Source of the DNA: a bacterium
GTDB taxonomy: Bacteria; Verrucomicrobiota; Verrucomicrobiia; Verrucomicrobiales; Akkermansiaceae
Assembly (NCBI GenBank): GCA_018222765.1
Contig: JAAEZT010000005.1
Span: 108,984-172,983 of the forward strand
Reading direction: 5' to 3'
DNA length: 64,000 nucleotides
Shown here: positions 1 through 8,609 of the stretch, in pieces
Layout of the letters: every line of letters begins with the position of its first letter
Numbering within the stretch: position 1 is the first letter of the stretch
The notes under the pieces: model-generated
Told to the model about the DNA's origin: nothing
Databases searched by the model: none
The model's input: the letters and a program-made list of their open reading frames with translations, nothing else
Made by a program: the position numbers and the translations under genes

Positions 1-282
1 GTCGAGGCACTCGATTTTGGTGATCACGGTTTTGACGGGGTGGATGCCACCATTGGTTTGATCATCGCGGCGTTCAAAGCTTCGTTGGTGATGATTATTT
101 TTATGCACCTCAATCACGAGAAGCCCTTGATTTACTTTTTCTACGGATTAGCTCTTCTCATGGCCTTCTTCTGTTTGTGGCTCATTGGCTGGTCCAAGAG
201 TGATCCCATTCAGTTTGGAAACCCGACGAAAGTCGATGGATTCTACAATCCGGCGAATCCAGCTACCGACGTTCACGATTAA
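1..282 (+). CDS. Cytochrome c oxidase subunit IV family protein (5' truncated)
   Basis: The reading frame is open from base 1, so the start lies outside the window. What remains is about 93 residues with two hydrophobic helices, the first carrying the MIIFMHLNHEKP stretch typical of the small CoxD/CyoD-like subunit IV. This subunit has no redox centre and helps assemble or stabilise the heme-copper oxidase in the inner membrane. It is followed 12 bases later by another small membrane gene and then by coxB, so the core subunits are probably just upstream. The C-terminal tail is polar and probably outside the membrane. The family call rests on size, helix layout, the His-Glu-Lys motif and context. 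Confidence 0.75.
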   Translation, partial: VEALDFGDHGFDGVDATIGLIIAAFKASLVMIIFMHLNHEKPLIYFFYGLALLMAFFCLWLIGWSKSDPIQFGNPTKVDGFYNPANPATDVHD

Positions 283-294
283 ACTTTCTATCCC

Positions 295-501
295 ATGTCG
301 ATCAAAGGATTCCATCTCATCTTCATCGCAATTGCGGCTCTTTTCTTTGCTGGATTCGGTGTGTGGGCGGTGTTTTTTGATTCGGCACAAGAGGCCGGAT
401 CGGCCGTCGAGGCCTTCGGGGTCGTCGGGTTTGTTGCTTCGGCCGTTCTGATCGTTTACGGCATTCGCTTTTACCGCAAAACTAAATCAATTATTGTATA
501 G
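295..501 (+). CDS. Small two-helix membrane protein of the cox operon
   Basis: A 68-residue protein with two hydrophobic helices (about residues 7-28 and 40-60), a short Asp/Glu-containing loop between them and a basic C-terminal end (FYRKTKS). I do not recognise a named family. It sits 12 bases after the subunit IV gene and 12 bases before the next small gene, so it is very likely co-transcribed with the oxidase genes and may be an accessory subunit or assembly factor. That role is inferred from position only. The start is the only ATG placed to give a normal first helix. Confidence 0.7.
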   Translation: MSIKGFHLIFIAIAALFFAGFGVWAVFFDSAQEAGSAVEAFGVVGFVASAVLIVYGIRFYRKTKSIIV

Positions 502-513
502 AACATTTTAAAG

Positions 514-729
514 ATGATTACGGATACCTTTCAACTGGCTTGCTCCACTTGCGCCAACAATTTTCTGCACTCCGACAACGACGCCGCGGGCTGGGCCATT
601 GCTGTGATGCTCTTTGTTATCGTGCCTTTGGCTGGGGGTATTCTCGCCTTGTTCATTCGGATGGCCCGCCGGGAGAGAGCCGCTCTTGATCCCCAGTATA
701 GCGACGATTACATCCCGCCGTCTTCTTAA
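514..729 (+). CDS. Small single-helix membrane protein of the cox operon, with N-terminal CxxC
   Basis: A 71-residue protein. The N-terminus carries a Cys-Ser-Thr-Cys motif (residues 10-13), then one strong transmembrane helix (about residues 26-49), a basic stop-transfer run (RMARRER) and a polar tail. Short proteins with a CxxC ahead of one helix recur in cytochrome oxidase clusters of several phyla, but I know of no assigned function. The CxxC could hold copper or heme iron in transit, or form a disulphide; nothing here decides. It lies 12 bases after the previous gene and 20 bases before coxB. Confidence 0.7.
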   Translation: MITDTFQLACSTCANNFLHSDNDAAGWAIAVMLFVIVPLAGGILALFIRMARRERAALDPQYSDDYIPPSS

Positions 730-749
730 CTCCCACTCTCACTTAACTC

Positions 750-1556
750 ATGTTTGTTTCACTCAATTGGTCAAAATGGCTCGGAATCCCCGAGAATTTT
801 TCCGAGCACGGTAGCAGCGTCGATCATCTGATCGATATTACCCACTGGTTCATGTTTGCTCTTTTCATCGGCTGGACCTTGTTTTTCTTCGTTTGCCTCT
901 GGAAATTTCGGGCTTCCAAGAATCCCAAGGCAAATTATCACGGAGTGACCAATCACGTTTCCAGCCACCTTGAGATTGGCGTGGTCATTATTGAAGCCGT
1001 TCTACTTCTTGGTTTTGCTTTCCCTCTCTGGTGGGAGCGGACGGATCAGTTCGACGAGGTTCAGCAGACGGACCCGGTTCGTGTTCGCGTTATCGGCTAC
1101 CAATTCGGATTCAACTACCATTATCCTGGCGAAGACGGAATCTTTGGTCGTATCGACCGGACCCGTGTTGCCGCCGTGGGTGACCCCTGTATTGATCCTG
1201 ATGATCCCAATGGAAATGACGATTTTGTCTCGGGCGTCTTGAAGCTGCCCGTCAATCGCAATTCCATTCTACAGATCACCTCGACCGACGTGATTCACAA
1301 TTACTCTATTGTCCCAATGCGGATTCAGCAGGATGCTATTCCCGGACAGGATATCCCAATGTGGTTCAAGCCGATCAAGGAGCTCGAGACCCACGTCATT
1401 TGCGGCCAACTCTGTGGAGAAGGTCATGCTAACATGAAGGGCTTTATGGAAGTGATCAGCGACAAGGCCTTCCGGGGTTGGGCTGCCGAGCAAAGCGCCA
1501 CGGCACTCCAAAAGAGCAAAGCTTCCCAAGGGGCTGCTGCGTTAGCCCAGAAGTAA
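750..1556 (+). CDS. coxB: Cytochrome c oxidase subunit II (CuA subunit)
   Basis: Subunit II takes electrons from cytochrome c and passes them through the binuclear CuA centre to heme a of subunit I. The 268-residue protein has two transmembrane helices (about residues 31-53 and 75-95) and then a cupredoxin domain facing the periplasm. CuA ligands are visible: the His in DVIHNYS (about residue 183) and the loop CGQLCGEGHANM (about 218-229) with two Cys, His and Met. The usual Glu between the two Cys is Gln here. An insertion rich in Asp (PDDPNGNDD, about residue 150) lengthens the domain. There is no fused cytochrome c domain. It is the last gene of its operon and follows subunit IV, not the common order. 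Confidence 0.93.
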   Translation: MFVSLNWSKWLGIPENFSEHGSSVDHLIDITHWFMFALFIGWTLFFFVCLWKFRASKNPKANYHGVTNHVSSHLEIGVVIIEAVLLLGFAFPLWWERTDQFDEVQQTDPVRVRVIGYQFGFNYHYPGEDGIFGRIDRTRVAAVGDPCIDPDDPNGNDDFVSGVLKLPVNRNSILQITSTDVIHNYSIVPMRIQQDAIPGQDIPMWFKPIKELETHVICGQLCGEGHANMKGFMEVISDKAFRGWAAEQSATALQKSKASQGAAALAQK

Positions 1557-1581
1557 GCAACTTCTTCTTTTTTGATTCTCA

Positions 1582-1606
1582 AACCCCGGTTCGTCCGGGG
1601 TTTTTT
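1582..1606 (+). terminator. Rho-independent terminator after coxB
   Basis: An 8-bp perfect stem (aaccccgg / ccggggtt) with a 5-base loop (ttcgt) runs straight into a T tract. It starts 26 bases after the coxB stop codon and closes the oxidase operon. Confidence 0.85.
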
Positions 1607-1908
1607 GTCTCCTTGGTGGACTTAACCCGCGCTTCCGATCTATTCATTGGAAGAGCGAAAGTAGGTTGCCCAAGAAAGCCTTCTTTTTATCAGGAAAAGT
1701 TGCTTCCGAGAGGTAGAGAATGATCGGAGTGGGCACGATTCTTCATTGGCGTTCCTGTAACGGTCGCATTTGGTAAGGGAGGCCTAAGGGTCCAGAGTGA
1801 AATCTTTAGGGACTTTATTCATGGGCTACTCTCCTTTTCTGATGTCCGGAGAGTGCCGGATGTGGAACGGAGAGTTTTTTGTAAATCTCCACGGGATTGT
1901 AGCGCGTT
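1607..1908. other. Intergenic stretch, no gene seen
   Basis: This stretch lies between the coxB terminator and the end of the leftward uronate isomerase gene. The two flanking units converge here. I see no open frame with convincing protein character and no RNA gene. Several short repeats of ctctcc/ggagag occur around 1825-1880 but form no clear terminator. Confidence 0.5.
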
Positions 1909-3327
1909 TTAGGCAAGCAGGTTTTCCTTGTGATGGGGAAGCCCGAAGTAGCTCTTGGCATTGTGGTAGCAAATGTTGCCGACCATGTCGCTGAGAAGCT
2001 TTTCGTCGTTGGGGAGTTTTCCGTCTTCGACGTCCTGACCGATGATGTTGCAGAGCAGGCGTCTGAAGTATTCGTGACGGGGGAAGGATAAAAAAGAACG
2101 CGAGTCGGTGAGCATTCCCACGAAGTGCGCGAGCAGTCCGATGGATGAGAGGGTGTTGATTTGGTCCTCCATGCCTTGCAGGGTGTCGTTGTACCACCAT
2201 CCGGAGCCAAATTGAACTTTCCCACGATGAGGGGATTCCTGGAACGAACCACAAGCGCAGGCGAGGACGGCGTTATCTCTTGGGTTGAGGTTGTAGAGGA
2301 TGGTTTTAGGGAGCTTGTTGAGCTCGCTGAGTGAGTCGAGAAAATTCAGGACCGGTTCGCCCTGAGGCCAGTCGCCGATGGTATCGAATCCGCTGTCCGG
2401 TCCGAGTTGGTTGAATAAGCGGGTATTGGGATTCCGTCTGGGGCCGAGGTGGAGCTGCATTGTCCAATCTGCTTCGGCATTCCATTGGCCGACGTAATAC
2501 ATGATCATCGCTCCGAAGGCGTCGGTGTCTTCGGGGGAAGCTGCGATGCCTTCGCGGGCTGCGGAGAGAATACGGTCGGCATCGCCTTCGTGGCATGGAT
2601 TGGCCAGGGCATAGCGCATTCCGTGGTCGGTGAGACGGCAGCCCTTGGCGTGGAAATAGTCGTGACGGCTCTTTAGGGCGCTGAGAAGATCGGCGCTGGA
2701 TTTAATATCGGGATCGAGCTTATCGAGCCAGGCGTTGAGGAGCTCCGGGCGGTCAACGAAGAAGGCCTTGTCTGGACGGAAGGTAGGGTAGACTTTGGTG
2801 GAGCAATCAGAGTTGTTGGTGACATCGTGATGTATCAGGTCGTCGGTGGGGTCGTCGGTGGTCCCAACGGCATCGACATTAAATTTGCGAAGCAGTCCGC
2901 GTGAGGAAAAGTCGGCTTCCTCGAGGCGCTCGTTGCAACGCTCCCAGATTTCATCGGCCGTAGCGGGACTCAAAAGCGTTTCGATCCCGAAGCAGCGGCG
3001 GAGTTCGAGGTGAGTCCAGTCGTAGATTGGGTTACGAAGAGTGTTGGGGATGGTTTCGGCGTAGGCCTGGAATTTTTCACGGGCCGGAGCGGCGCCGGTG
3101 ATATGTGATTCAGGGATGCCATTGGCCCGCATGGCGCGCCATTTGTAGTGGTCGTGTCCCAGCCAGAGCTCGGTAATGTTTTCCCAGCGGTGATCGTTGG
3201 CCACTTCCTCGGGCGGAAGATGGGTGTGGTAGTCGATGATCCACTGATGGGCGGCCGTTCCGTGGTAAAGGTTCCGGGCGGTCTCGCTGAGGAGAAGAAA
3301 GTCGTCGTCGAGATAAGTTCTGGGCAC
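1909..3327 (-). CDS. uxaC: Uronate isomerase
   Basis: Interconverts D-glucuronate and D-fructuronate, and D-galacturonate and D-tagaturonate, the entry step of cytoplasmic uronate breakdown. It is a metal-dependent amidohydrolase-fold enzyme. The 472 residues match the usual length of about 470. The metal-binding DYHTHLPP motif is at residues 32-39, and the family signature VGTTDDPTDDL is at about 153-163. The conserved C-terminal stretch (RHEYFRRLLCNIIG) is present. The gene begins 22 bases after the end of the coiled-coil/TPR gene and is the last gene of that leftward run. No other uronate genes (uxaA, uxaB, kdgK) are in the window, so the pathway must continue elsewhere. Confidence 0.95.
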   Translation of the reverse strand: MPRTYLDDDFLLLSETARNLYHGTAAHQWIIDYHTHLPPEEVANDHRWENITELWLGHDHYKWRAMRANGIPESHITGAAPAREKFQAYAETIPNTLRNPIYDWTHLELRRCFGIETLLSPATADEIWERCNERLEEADFSSRGLLRKFNVDAVGTTDDPTDDLIHHDVTNNSDCSTKVYPTFRPDKAFFVDRPELLNAWLDKLDPDIKSSADLLSALKSRHDYFHAKGCRLTDHGMRYALANPCHEGDADRILSAAREGIAASPEDTDAFGAMIMYYVGQWNAEADWTMQLHLGPRRNPNTRLFNQLGPDSGFDTIGDWPQGEPVLNFLDSLSELNKLPKTILYNLNPRDNAVLACACGSFQESPHRGKVQFGSGWWYNDTLQGMEDQINTLSSIGLLAHFVGMLTDSRSFLSFPRHEYFRRLLCNIIGQDVEDGKLPNDEKLLSDMVGNICYHNAKSYFGLPHHKENLLA

Positions 3328-3349
3328 GGGGGAAGCCTAGCGCTTGGAC

Positions 3350-5443
3350 TTAATTGATGTCGAGCGCTTCTTCCAGAGCCGGGTCGGCGGGTGCTCCCAG
3401 ACGGAGGGCGTCGCGATAGTGAACTTTGGCCTCGGTGAGTTTCTTTTCGCGGTAGCGGAGAACGGCGAGGTTTTTGTGTGGTTCGTGGAGCGTTGGGTCG
3501 AGGGTAATGGCTTCCTTAAAATGGAATTCAGCATTTGGGTAATCGTTGCTGCGCCCCGCGATATTTCCCAGAATGACGTGGGCTTTGGCGTTCTCCGGTT
3601 CCATGGAGAGTGAGGACTGCAGTTCGCTTTGAGCCTCGGGATAGAGTTCGGTTTTATAATAAGCGTCTCCCAAGAGGAAGTGGGCGTAGGGGACTTTTTG
3701 TTCACCAGCAACGAGGATAGCCTGCTTGAAATTCTTGGCGGCTTCGGACGGGTCACCCAAACGGTTTTGGACAATGCCTAGGTTGACCATGGACGGCCAG
3801 GCTCCGGGATCTTCTTCGATGATGAGTTCGAGGTTTCCACGGGCGGCCTGGAAGTCTTCCCTGGCGAAAAGGCGGTGAGCCACGCGGTCGAGGTCGCGGG
3901 TGAGTCGTTGAAGGTCCGCTTGCGCGGCAAGGCGCTCGGCCGGGGTGGTGCTGATACGGTTGGTAACGCTGTGACTGAGGGCTGCTTCGGCTTCGATGTC
4001 ATTCAAGGTGGGGGTGTAGACCTCGGTGAGTTGATCCACCGCCTGGGACCATGCCTCATCCTTGATTCCCATGCGCGCGGCCTGTGCCACAAGGAGATTA
4101 CCCGTTTTCTTTTGGGCTTTGATCTGAACTTGTAGACGTTTGACGACGTTGCGGAGGAGTTCGGATTCTTGTCGTTCCACGTGGAGAGCATCTCCTTTGG
4201 CTCCGGCGAGAAGATCGGACTGCGCCAGCTTAAGACGCTTCTCCAGATCGGCGAGGCGGAGTTCGCTTGCCTTGTTTTCCTTTTGCAGACTTAAGATTTT
4301 TGATTTGGCCGTTTCCAATGCGACCTTGGCCTTAATAATCTGGTTTTTGGAGGCGTTGGAGTCGTTGTTAATGAGAGAGAGCTTTTTTCGGGCCTCGATA
4401 AGCTCCTTGGAGAGGCCCACGTTTTGGGTGATGAGCTGTTGTCTGGCATCGTTTTCTTTTAAGCCTAAAAGGGTAGTCATGCTTTCGCGTTCCTTGAGTA
4501 GATTCTCCCGTTCGGTTTTGAGCTCCGTCACCATCGACTGGGACTGCTCGAGCTGAATTGCGAGGTCTTTGATCCTGGTATTGGCTTCAGCAAGGAGTTT
4601 ATCCTTCTCCGCCATTTGGGCGCGGAGGTCATCCATCTGGTCTTGTTGCCCTTTGATAACTCGTCCATTCACGTTGCGCTGTTTCTCAATGGTGGCGAGG
4701 AGTGCTCTTTCTTTTTCGCGGGCTGTAGCGAGGGCACGTTGGGTCGCCTCGAGCTGACGGAGGGTTTTTCGTTGGGCTGAAAGGGCCTGATCCCGTGAAA
4801 CTTCCATGGCGTCACGTTCACGACGGAGTTTGGTGATCTCGTCGTTGAGCTCGGCGATCTGGTCTCGGAGTGGAGCCGAGGCAAGATAGGTGCGTTTTTG
4901 CTCCAGTCGATCAATTGCCTGTCGGAGGGCCGCTGCGTTGGCGCTGCGGGAGTTGGGGATTTTGGAGAGTTGTAATTTGAGGGCTGCGATTTCGCCTCGT
5001 AGCGCGGAGATCTCCTGAGTTTCCAAAGAGTTCTTTTCGATGCGATCGGGGATAGCCAGTGGTTTGGGGGCGTTGCCCGGGAGCTCGAGGAGCGGGCTGA
5101 TACCTTTGGATTGCTCTTTTTGTTGAGCCAGCGCTTTTTTATGGATGGCCTCCATAGCGTCAGTGGTGAGTTTTTGTCGGTCCGCCACCATGTCCTTTTT
5201 GAATCGGGGATGGTTGACCATCACGGTGTCGAACAAGGTGCGGGCTTTTTTGTATTTGGTGAAGGCGCCGACATAGTCCTCTTTCTTTTCCAGATCCTCC
5301 GCGTCTTTGGTGTAGAGCCAGGCTTGGAAGTAGATGTCTTTGGGGTCGAGTTGAGCCAGTTGCTCGGGAGTTTGCGCCTTGAGGGCGGTGCAGAGGAGCG
5401 CGAGGCCAAGAAGGGTAGAGGTCAAGTGCCTGAGATGTGTCAT
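3350..5443 (-). CDS. Exported coiled-coil and TPR protein
   Basis: A 697-residue protein with an N-terminal signal peptide (hydrophobic core about residues 9-22, ending near ALKAQ). A short helical segment follows (about 35-110). A long heptad-rich region rich in Glu, Lys, Leu and Gln (about 140-440) should form an extended coiled coil. About four tetratricopeptide repeats lie at the C-terminus (about 560-690), with the LGxxxxxxGxxxEAxxxFxxAI pattern visible several times. Such proteins usually act as scaffolds in the periplasm or at the outer membrane. The partner is unknown. It is flanked by ruvC (47 bases upstream) and uxaC (22 bases downstream), neither of which suggests a function. Confidence 0.8.
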   Translation of the reverse strand: MTHLRHLTSTLLGLALLCTALKAQTPEQLAQLDPKDIYFQAWLYTKDAEDLEKKEDYVGAFTKYKKARTLFDTVMVNHPRFKKDMVADRQKLTTDAMEAIHKKALAQQKEQSKGISPLLELPGNAPKPLAIPDRIEKNSLETQEISALRGEIAALKLQLSKIPNSRSANAAALRQAIDRLEQKRTYLASAPLRDQIAELNDEITKLRRERDAMEVSRDQALSAQRKTLRQLEATQRALATAREKERALLATIEKQRNVNGRVIKGQQDQMDDLRAQMAEKDKLLAEANTRIKDLAIQLEQSQSMVTELKTERENLLKERESMTTLLGLKENDARQQLITQNVGLSKELIEARKKLSLINNDSNASKNQIIKAKVALETAKSKILSLQKENKASELRLADLEKRLKLAQSDLLAGAKGDALHVERQESELLRNVVKRLQVQIKAQKKTGNLLVAQAARMGIKDEAWSQAVDQLTEVYTPTLNDIEAEAALSHSVTNRISTTPAERLAAQADLQRLTRDLDRVAHRLFAREDFQAARGNLELIIEEDPGAWPSMVNLGIVQNRLGDPSEAAKNFKQAILVAGEQKVPYAHFLLGDAYYKTELYPEAQSELQSSLSMEPENAKAHVILGNIAGRSNDYPNAEFHFKEAITLDPTLHEPHKNLAVLRYREKKLTEAKVHYRDALRLGAPADPALEEALDIN

Positions 5444-5490
5444 GGGCTGATTGATGGTATCAAAGGTGCGTTTGGTCGAAAAGAGGCGAT

Positions 5491-5994
5491 TTAGACCTGT
5501 CTTCGGTCAAAGAGAGCGGCACGGAGCGGGTCAGATGCCTGCATATGTGCCAAGGCGATGGCGAGGGCGTCGGCGGCGTCGGAGGGGGGAGTTTCGGGAA
5601 GGCCCAGCAAGGCCCTGATCATGAAGGCAACTTGCCCTTTGTCGGCGTTTCCTTTACCGACGATGGCCTTTTTGACTTTTTTGGGGGAATATTCATAAAC
5701 CGTTAGCCCGTGGCTGGCGGCGGCGATGAGTGGGGCGGCACGGGCCGCTCCCATGGAAATGGCGGTGCGGTGGGATTGGACGTAGATGATGCCCTCGACG
5801 GCCACTTCGTCGGGTTCCCATTTCGTGATGAGATTCTTAATGCCGGTGCAGATCGCTTCGAGGGCACCGGATTGGGGGATCTTCGCCGGAATGGAAATGA
5901 CGCCGTAGTCGAGTGCTTTAGCGTTTTGGTGATCGCCCTCGAGGATGGCATACCCGGTATTTCGGATCGCGGGATCGATACCAAGAGTGCGCAT
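5491..5994 (-). CDS. ruvC: Holliday junction resolvase RuvC
   Basis: Endonuclease that cuts Holliday junctions together with the RuvAB motor during recombination repair. The 167-residue length is normal. The four catalytic acidic residues are in place: Asp7 in GIDPA, Glu67 in VAVEG, and Asp139 and Asp142 in SDAADALA. After Glu67 the chain reads GIIYVQSHRTA, where the E. coli-type protein has a Phe that stacks on the junction bases; here the position is Ile followed by Tyr. The basic KKVKKAIVGKGNADK loop (about 105-119) is conserved. The start lies 12 bases after the helicase stop codon. No ruvA or ruvB is present in the window. Confidence 0.93.
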   Translation of the reverse strand: MRTLGIDPAIRNTGYAILEGDHQNAKALDYGVISIPAKIPQSGALEAICTGIKNLITKWEPDEVAVEGIIYVQSHRTAISMGAARAAPLIAAASHGLTVYEYSPKKVKKAIVGKGNADKGQVAFMIRALLGLPETPPSDAADALAIALAHMQASDPLRAALFDRRQV

Positions 5995-6006
5995 AGTGAG
6001 GGAATT

Positions 6007-7215
6007 CTAACGACGCTTGCGTCCGCCTCCACGACGAGGCTTACGGATGGGCTTGCGCTTTTCGGTATCGAGCATGGCGGTGTATTGATAATTGAAACCG
6101 TCTAGTTTCTTGCGCTCGATTTTCTTGTTCACGAAGCCTTCGACGGATTCAGCAAATTCCAGTTCGTCAGCAGTGAGGATGGTGAAAGCATCTCCTTCTT
6201 TTTCGGCACGACCGGTTCTTCCGATACGGTGAACGTAGTCTTCGGCATTTTCGGGGACGCGGTAGTTGATGACGTGAGTGACGTCGGAGATGTCAATTCC
6301 ACGGGCGGCCACGTCGGTGGCGACGAGGATTTTATAGCGACCTTCTTTGAAGCCTTTAAGAGCTTTCATCCGATCATTTTGTTTAATGTCGGAATGCATC
6401 ACCGCAACAATGTCTCCGACTTGATCGGTAATGAGATGAGAGACGACATCGGCTTCCTTGCGGGTTCGCGTGAAGATCATGACCGAGTTGTAGTCGGTCT
6501 TGCTGAGGAGAGCCAAGAGGAGTTCGTCACGTTGTGGCATGGCGACGGGGAAGAAGGAATGCGAAACAGTCGAGGCCACTTCGGCCCGGGCGATCTCGAC
6601 AGACTCTGGATCGGTGAGGCACCATTCGGCAAAGCCTTTGATGACTGGTGGCATAGTGGCCGAGAAGAAAAGAGTCTGCCGGGTTTGCTCTTCGTTGTTC
6701 CAGGGACAGAGATTGATGATCTTGCGAACCTGTGGAAGGAATCCCATGTCGAGCATACGGTCGACTTCATCGAGGATGAGAACCTTAATGGCTCCGAAAC
6801 GCATTGTGCCGCGGAAGAAGTGATCGATGAGACGACCGGGAGTTGCAACGACGATGTCGGCGCCATTTTTAAGATCTTCGTCTTGTTTGCCATGTCCGAC
6901 GCCACCGTAGAGAAGCGCCACCTTGCAACCGGTGTGCTTGCCGTAGTGTTCGAATTGTTCGGCCACCTGATGGGCCAATTCGCGGGTGGGTTCGAGGACG
7001 AGGATTTGCGGTTTTCCGAGGGCCTCGATCTTGGAAAGAGAGGGGAGCGCGAAGGCTGCAGTCTTTCCGGTTCCGGTCTGGGAGGCTCCAATGAGGTCCT
7101 TTCCCTCGAGGATGAGCGGGATCGCCTGGGCCTGAATTGGGGTCGGGTTCTCATAGCCAGACTCGGTGATGGCTGTGAGGACGGTCTCTTTAAGACCCAG
7201 TTGATCAAATCGCAT
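6007..7215 (-). CDS. DEAD-box-family ATP-dependent RNA helicase (DEVD variant)
   Basis: Cytoplasmic ATP-dependent RNA helicase of the RhlE/CsdA type, remodelling RNA in ribosome assembly or mRNA decay. The 402 residues show all core motifs: a Q motif (NPTPIQ, 23-28), motif I ASQTGTGKT (44-52), PTREL, TPGR, motif II DEVD (about 147-150), SAT (about 185) and HRIGRTGR (about 333). Motif II is Asp-Glu-Val-Asp where most bacterial members have Asp-Glu-Ala-Asp. The C-terminal tail is short and strongly basic (RKPRRGGGRKRR), as in RhlE proteins that bind RNA non-specifically. It is the first gene of the leftward operon with ruvC. Confidence 0.93.
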   Translation of the reverse strand: MRFDQLGLKETVLTAITESGYENPTPIQAQAIPLILEGKDLIGASQTGTGKTAAFALPSLSKIEALGKPQILVLEPTRELAHQVAEQFEHYGKHTGCKVALLYGGVGHGKQDEDLKNGADIVVATPGRLIDHFFRGTMRFGAIKVLILDEVDRMLDMGFLPQVRKIINLCPWNNEEQTRQTLFFSATMPPVIKGFAEWCLTDPESVEIARAEVASTVSHSFFPVAMPQRDELLLALLSKTDYNSVMIFTRTRKEADVVSHLITDQVGDIVAVMHSDIKQNDRMKALKGFKEGRYKILVATDVAARGIDISDVTHVINYRVPENAEDYVHRIGRTGRAEKEGDAFTILTADELEFAESVEGFVNKKIERKKLDGFNYQYTAMLDTEKRKPIRKPRRGGGRKRR

Positions 7216-7311
7216 AGAGGGGAAGTAGGGAAAGACTCAGGAAATTCAAGGTTTACTATTGCCAGATCTCGGAATTGACAGGATGGAAAAATCCGCCTTT
7301 TTAGGGGTGTC

Positions 7312-8457
7312 ATGTACAGTGCTTGGGAATGTTTTATGGTGGCTCTTCGTCTGGGATTGACCTCGTTTGGTGGTCCGGTGGCTCATGTGAGCTATTTTCG
7401 GGAAGAATATGTCACCCAAAAGGGCTGGGTTTCCGAAGAACGCTTTGGGGAATTGATGTCGCTGACGCAGTTTATTCCCGGGCCGGGGAGTAGCCAATTG
7501 GGAGCGGCGATTGGCTACGAAAGGGCCGGATTATTAGGGGGATTCGCGGCCTGGGTGGGATTTACCCTGCCCTCGGCAATAGTCATGGTGCTGGTGGCAC
7601 TGGGAATTGGTGACCTCTCGGGAGGTGGAATGGAGGGGTTATTGCGTGGGTTGAAGCTGGTGGCTCTGGCCGTGGTAGCGGGAGCTTGGCTGGGAATGCG
7701 GCAATCGCTGGCTCCCGATCTGAGGCGAATGGTGATCGCGATAGTGGCATTTCTGGCACTGTATTTCACCACGCCGGCCTGGATGACAATTGTCGTCATT
7801 GCCGCTGCCGGACTGATTGGGGTTTACTTTCTACCCGGTGATGAAAAAGGAGGGAGCGGGCTGAGCCAGAGAAAGGGAATTCTGGGGTGGGTCGCCTTGG
7901 TGGTGTTTTTCGTGATCTTGTTTGCGACCTTGGCGAGTGAAAATGCCTTGGCTGGAATTTATCGTGCCGGAGCTTTGGTTTTCGGCGGAGGACATGTCGT
8001 GCTTCCGATGTTGCGCGATACCATGGTGGGAGGAGGTCTTATGACCGAAGAGGTTTTCCTTGGTGGCTACGGGGCGACACAAGGCGTTCCGGGACCGGTC
8101 TTCACCTTTGCGGCTTTTCTTGGGGCGCGAGTTGAGTTTTTTGGAAGCCCGTGGCTGGGTGCCGGTGCCGCCATCGGTGCGGTCTTTCTTCCCGGGATGT
8201 TGCTCTTGGGCGGAACAATGAAAATCTGGAATCGTCTTCGCGGTCGGGCCTGGGCGCAGCGGGCCGTGCAAGGAGCGAATGCCGCTGTGGTGGGCGTGCT
8301 GGGAGTGGCCTTGGCACAGATGGCTGCGAGTGGGTCGGTGGGCGGCTGGCTGGATGCGGTGGCCTTGGTCGCGCTGTTTTTGATTCTCAGGAAGAAATTG
8401 ATTCCGGTTTGGGCGCTCGTTCCTTTGGCCGCCGGGGGAGGTTGGTTAATGGGTTGA
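7312..8457 (+). CDS. chrA: Chromate transporter family protein (CHR, long form)
   Basis: Inner-membrane transporter of the CHR superfamily; characterised members export chromate. The 381-residue protein is a duplicated two-half form. The first half has FGGPVAH (about 20-26) and the signature QFIPGPGSSQLGAAIGY (about 51-67). The second half has the matching FGGGHVVLP and TQGVPGPVFTF (about 224-265). Many hydrophobic helices lie between. The start at 7312 leaves only the short MYSAWECF before the first conserved helix, as expected for the family. It is divergent from the helicase operon and alone on its strand. Substrate is not proven by sequence; many family members lie far from any resistance context. 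Confidence 0.88.
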   Translation: MYSAWECFMVALRLGLTSFGGPVAHVSYFREEYVTQKGWVSEERFGELMSLTQFIPGPGSSQLGAAIGYERAGLLGGFAAWVGFTLPSAIVMVLVALGIGDLSGGGMEGLLRGLKLVALAVVAGAWLGMRQSLAPDLRRMVIAIVAFLALYFTTPAWMTIVVIAAAGLIGVYFLPGDEKGGSGLSQRKGILGWVALVVFFVILFATLASENALAGIYRAGALVFGGGHVVLPMLRDTMVGGGLMTEEVFLGGYGATQGVPGPVFTFAAFLGARVEFFGSPWLGAGAAIGAVFLPGMLLLGGTMKIWNRLRGRAWAQRAVQGANAAVVGVLGVALAQMAASGSVGGWLDAVALVALFLILRKKLIPVWALVPLAAGGGWLMG

Positions 8458-8521
8458 TCGTTGCTTCTTTCGACGGGGACAGGATTTTCTTTCACCCGGA
8501 CGGAAAGGCTGCGGCCAAAGT

Positions 8522-8544
8522 AAAAAGCCGTCGGTGGCTTCTTT
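8522..8544. terminator. Possible weak bidirectional terminator between chrA and a sulfatase
   Basis: A 5-bp stem (aagcc 8525-8529, ggctt 8536-8540) with a 6-base loop. Read leftward, a run of five T follows the stem, which suits the end of the sulfatase gene. Read rightward, the tract is cttcttt and suits chrA. The short stem makes this tentative. Confidence 0.35.
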
Positions 8545-8609
8545 CAAAGTTGGCTCCTCGATAATTTGCGGTGCCAAGATCTGGTTGGGCTGGTGAAAAG
8601 GGGCTCTCT

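Noticed and set aside
7275..7303. TTGACA box 17 bases ahead of a T-rich stretch upstream of chrA
   Set aside because: The -35 match is perfect but the -10 position (ttttta) is poor and would leave almost no leader.
8151..8564. Frame overlapping the end of chrA
   Set aside because: It lies over the conserved second half of ChrA and has Arg/Gly-rich shadow composition.
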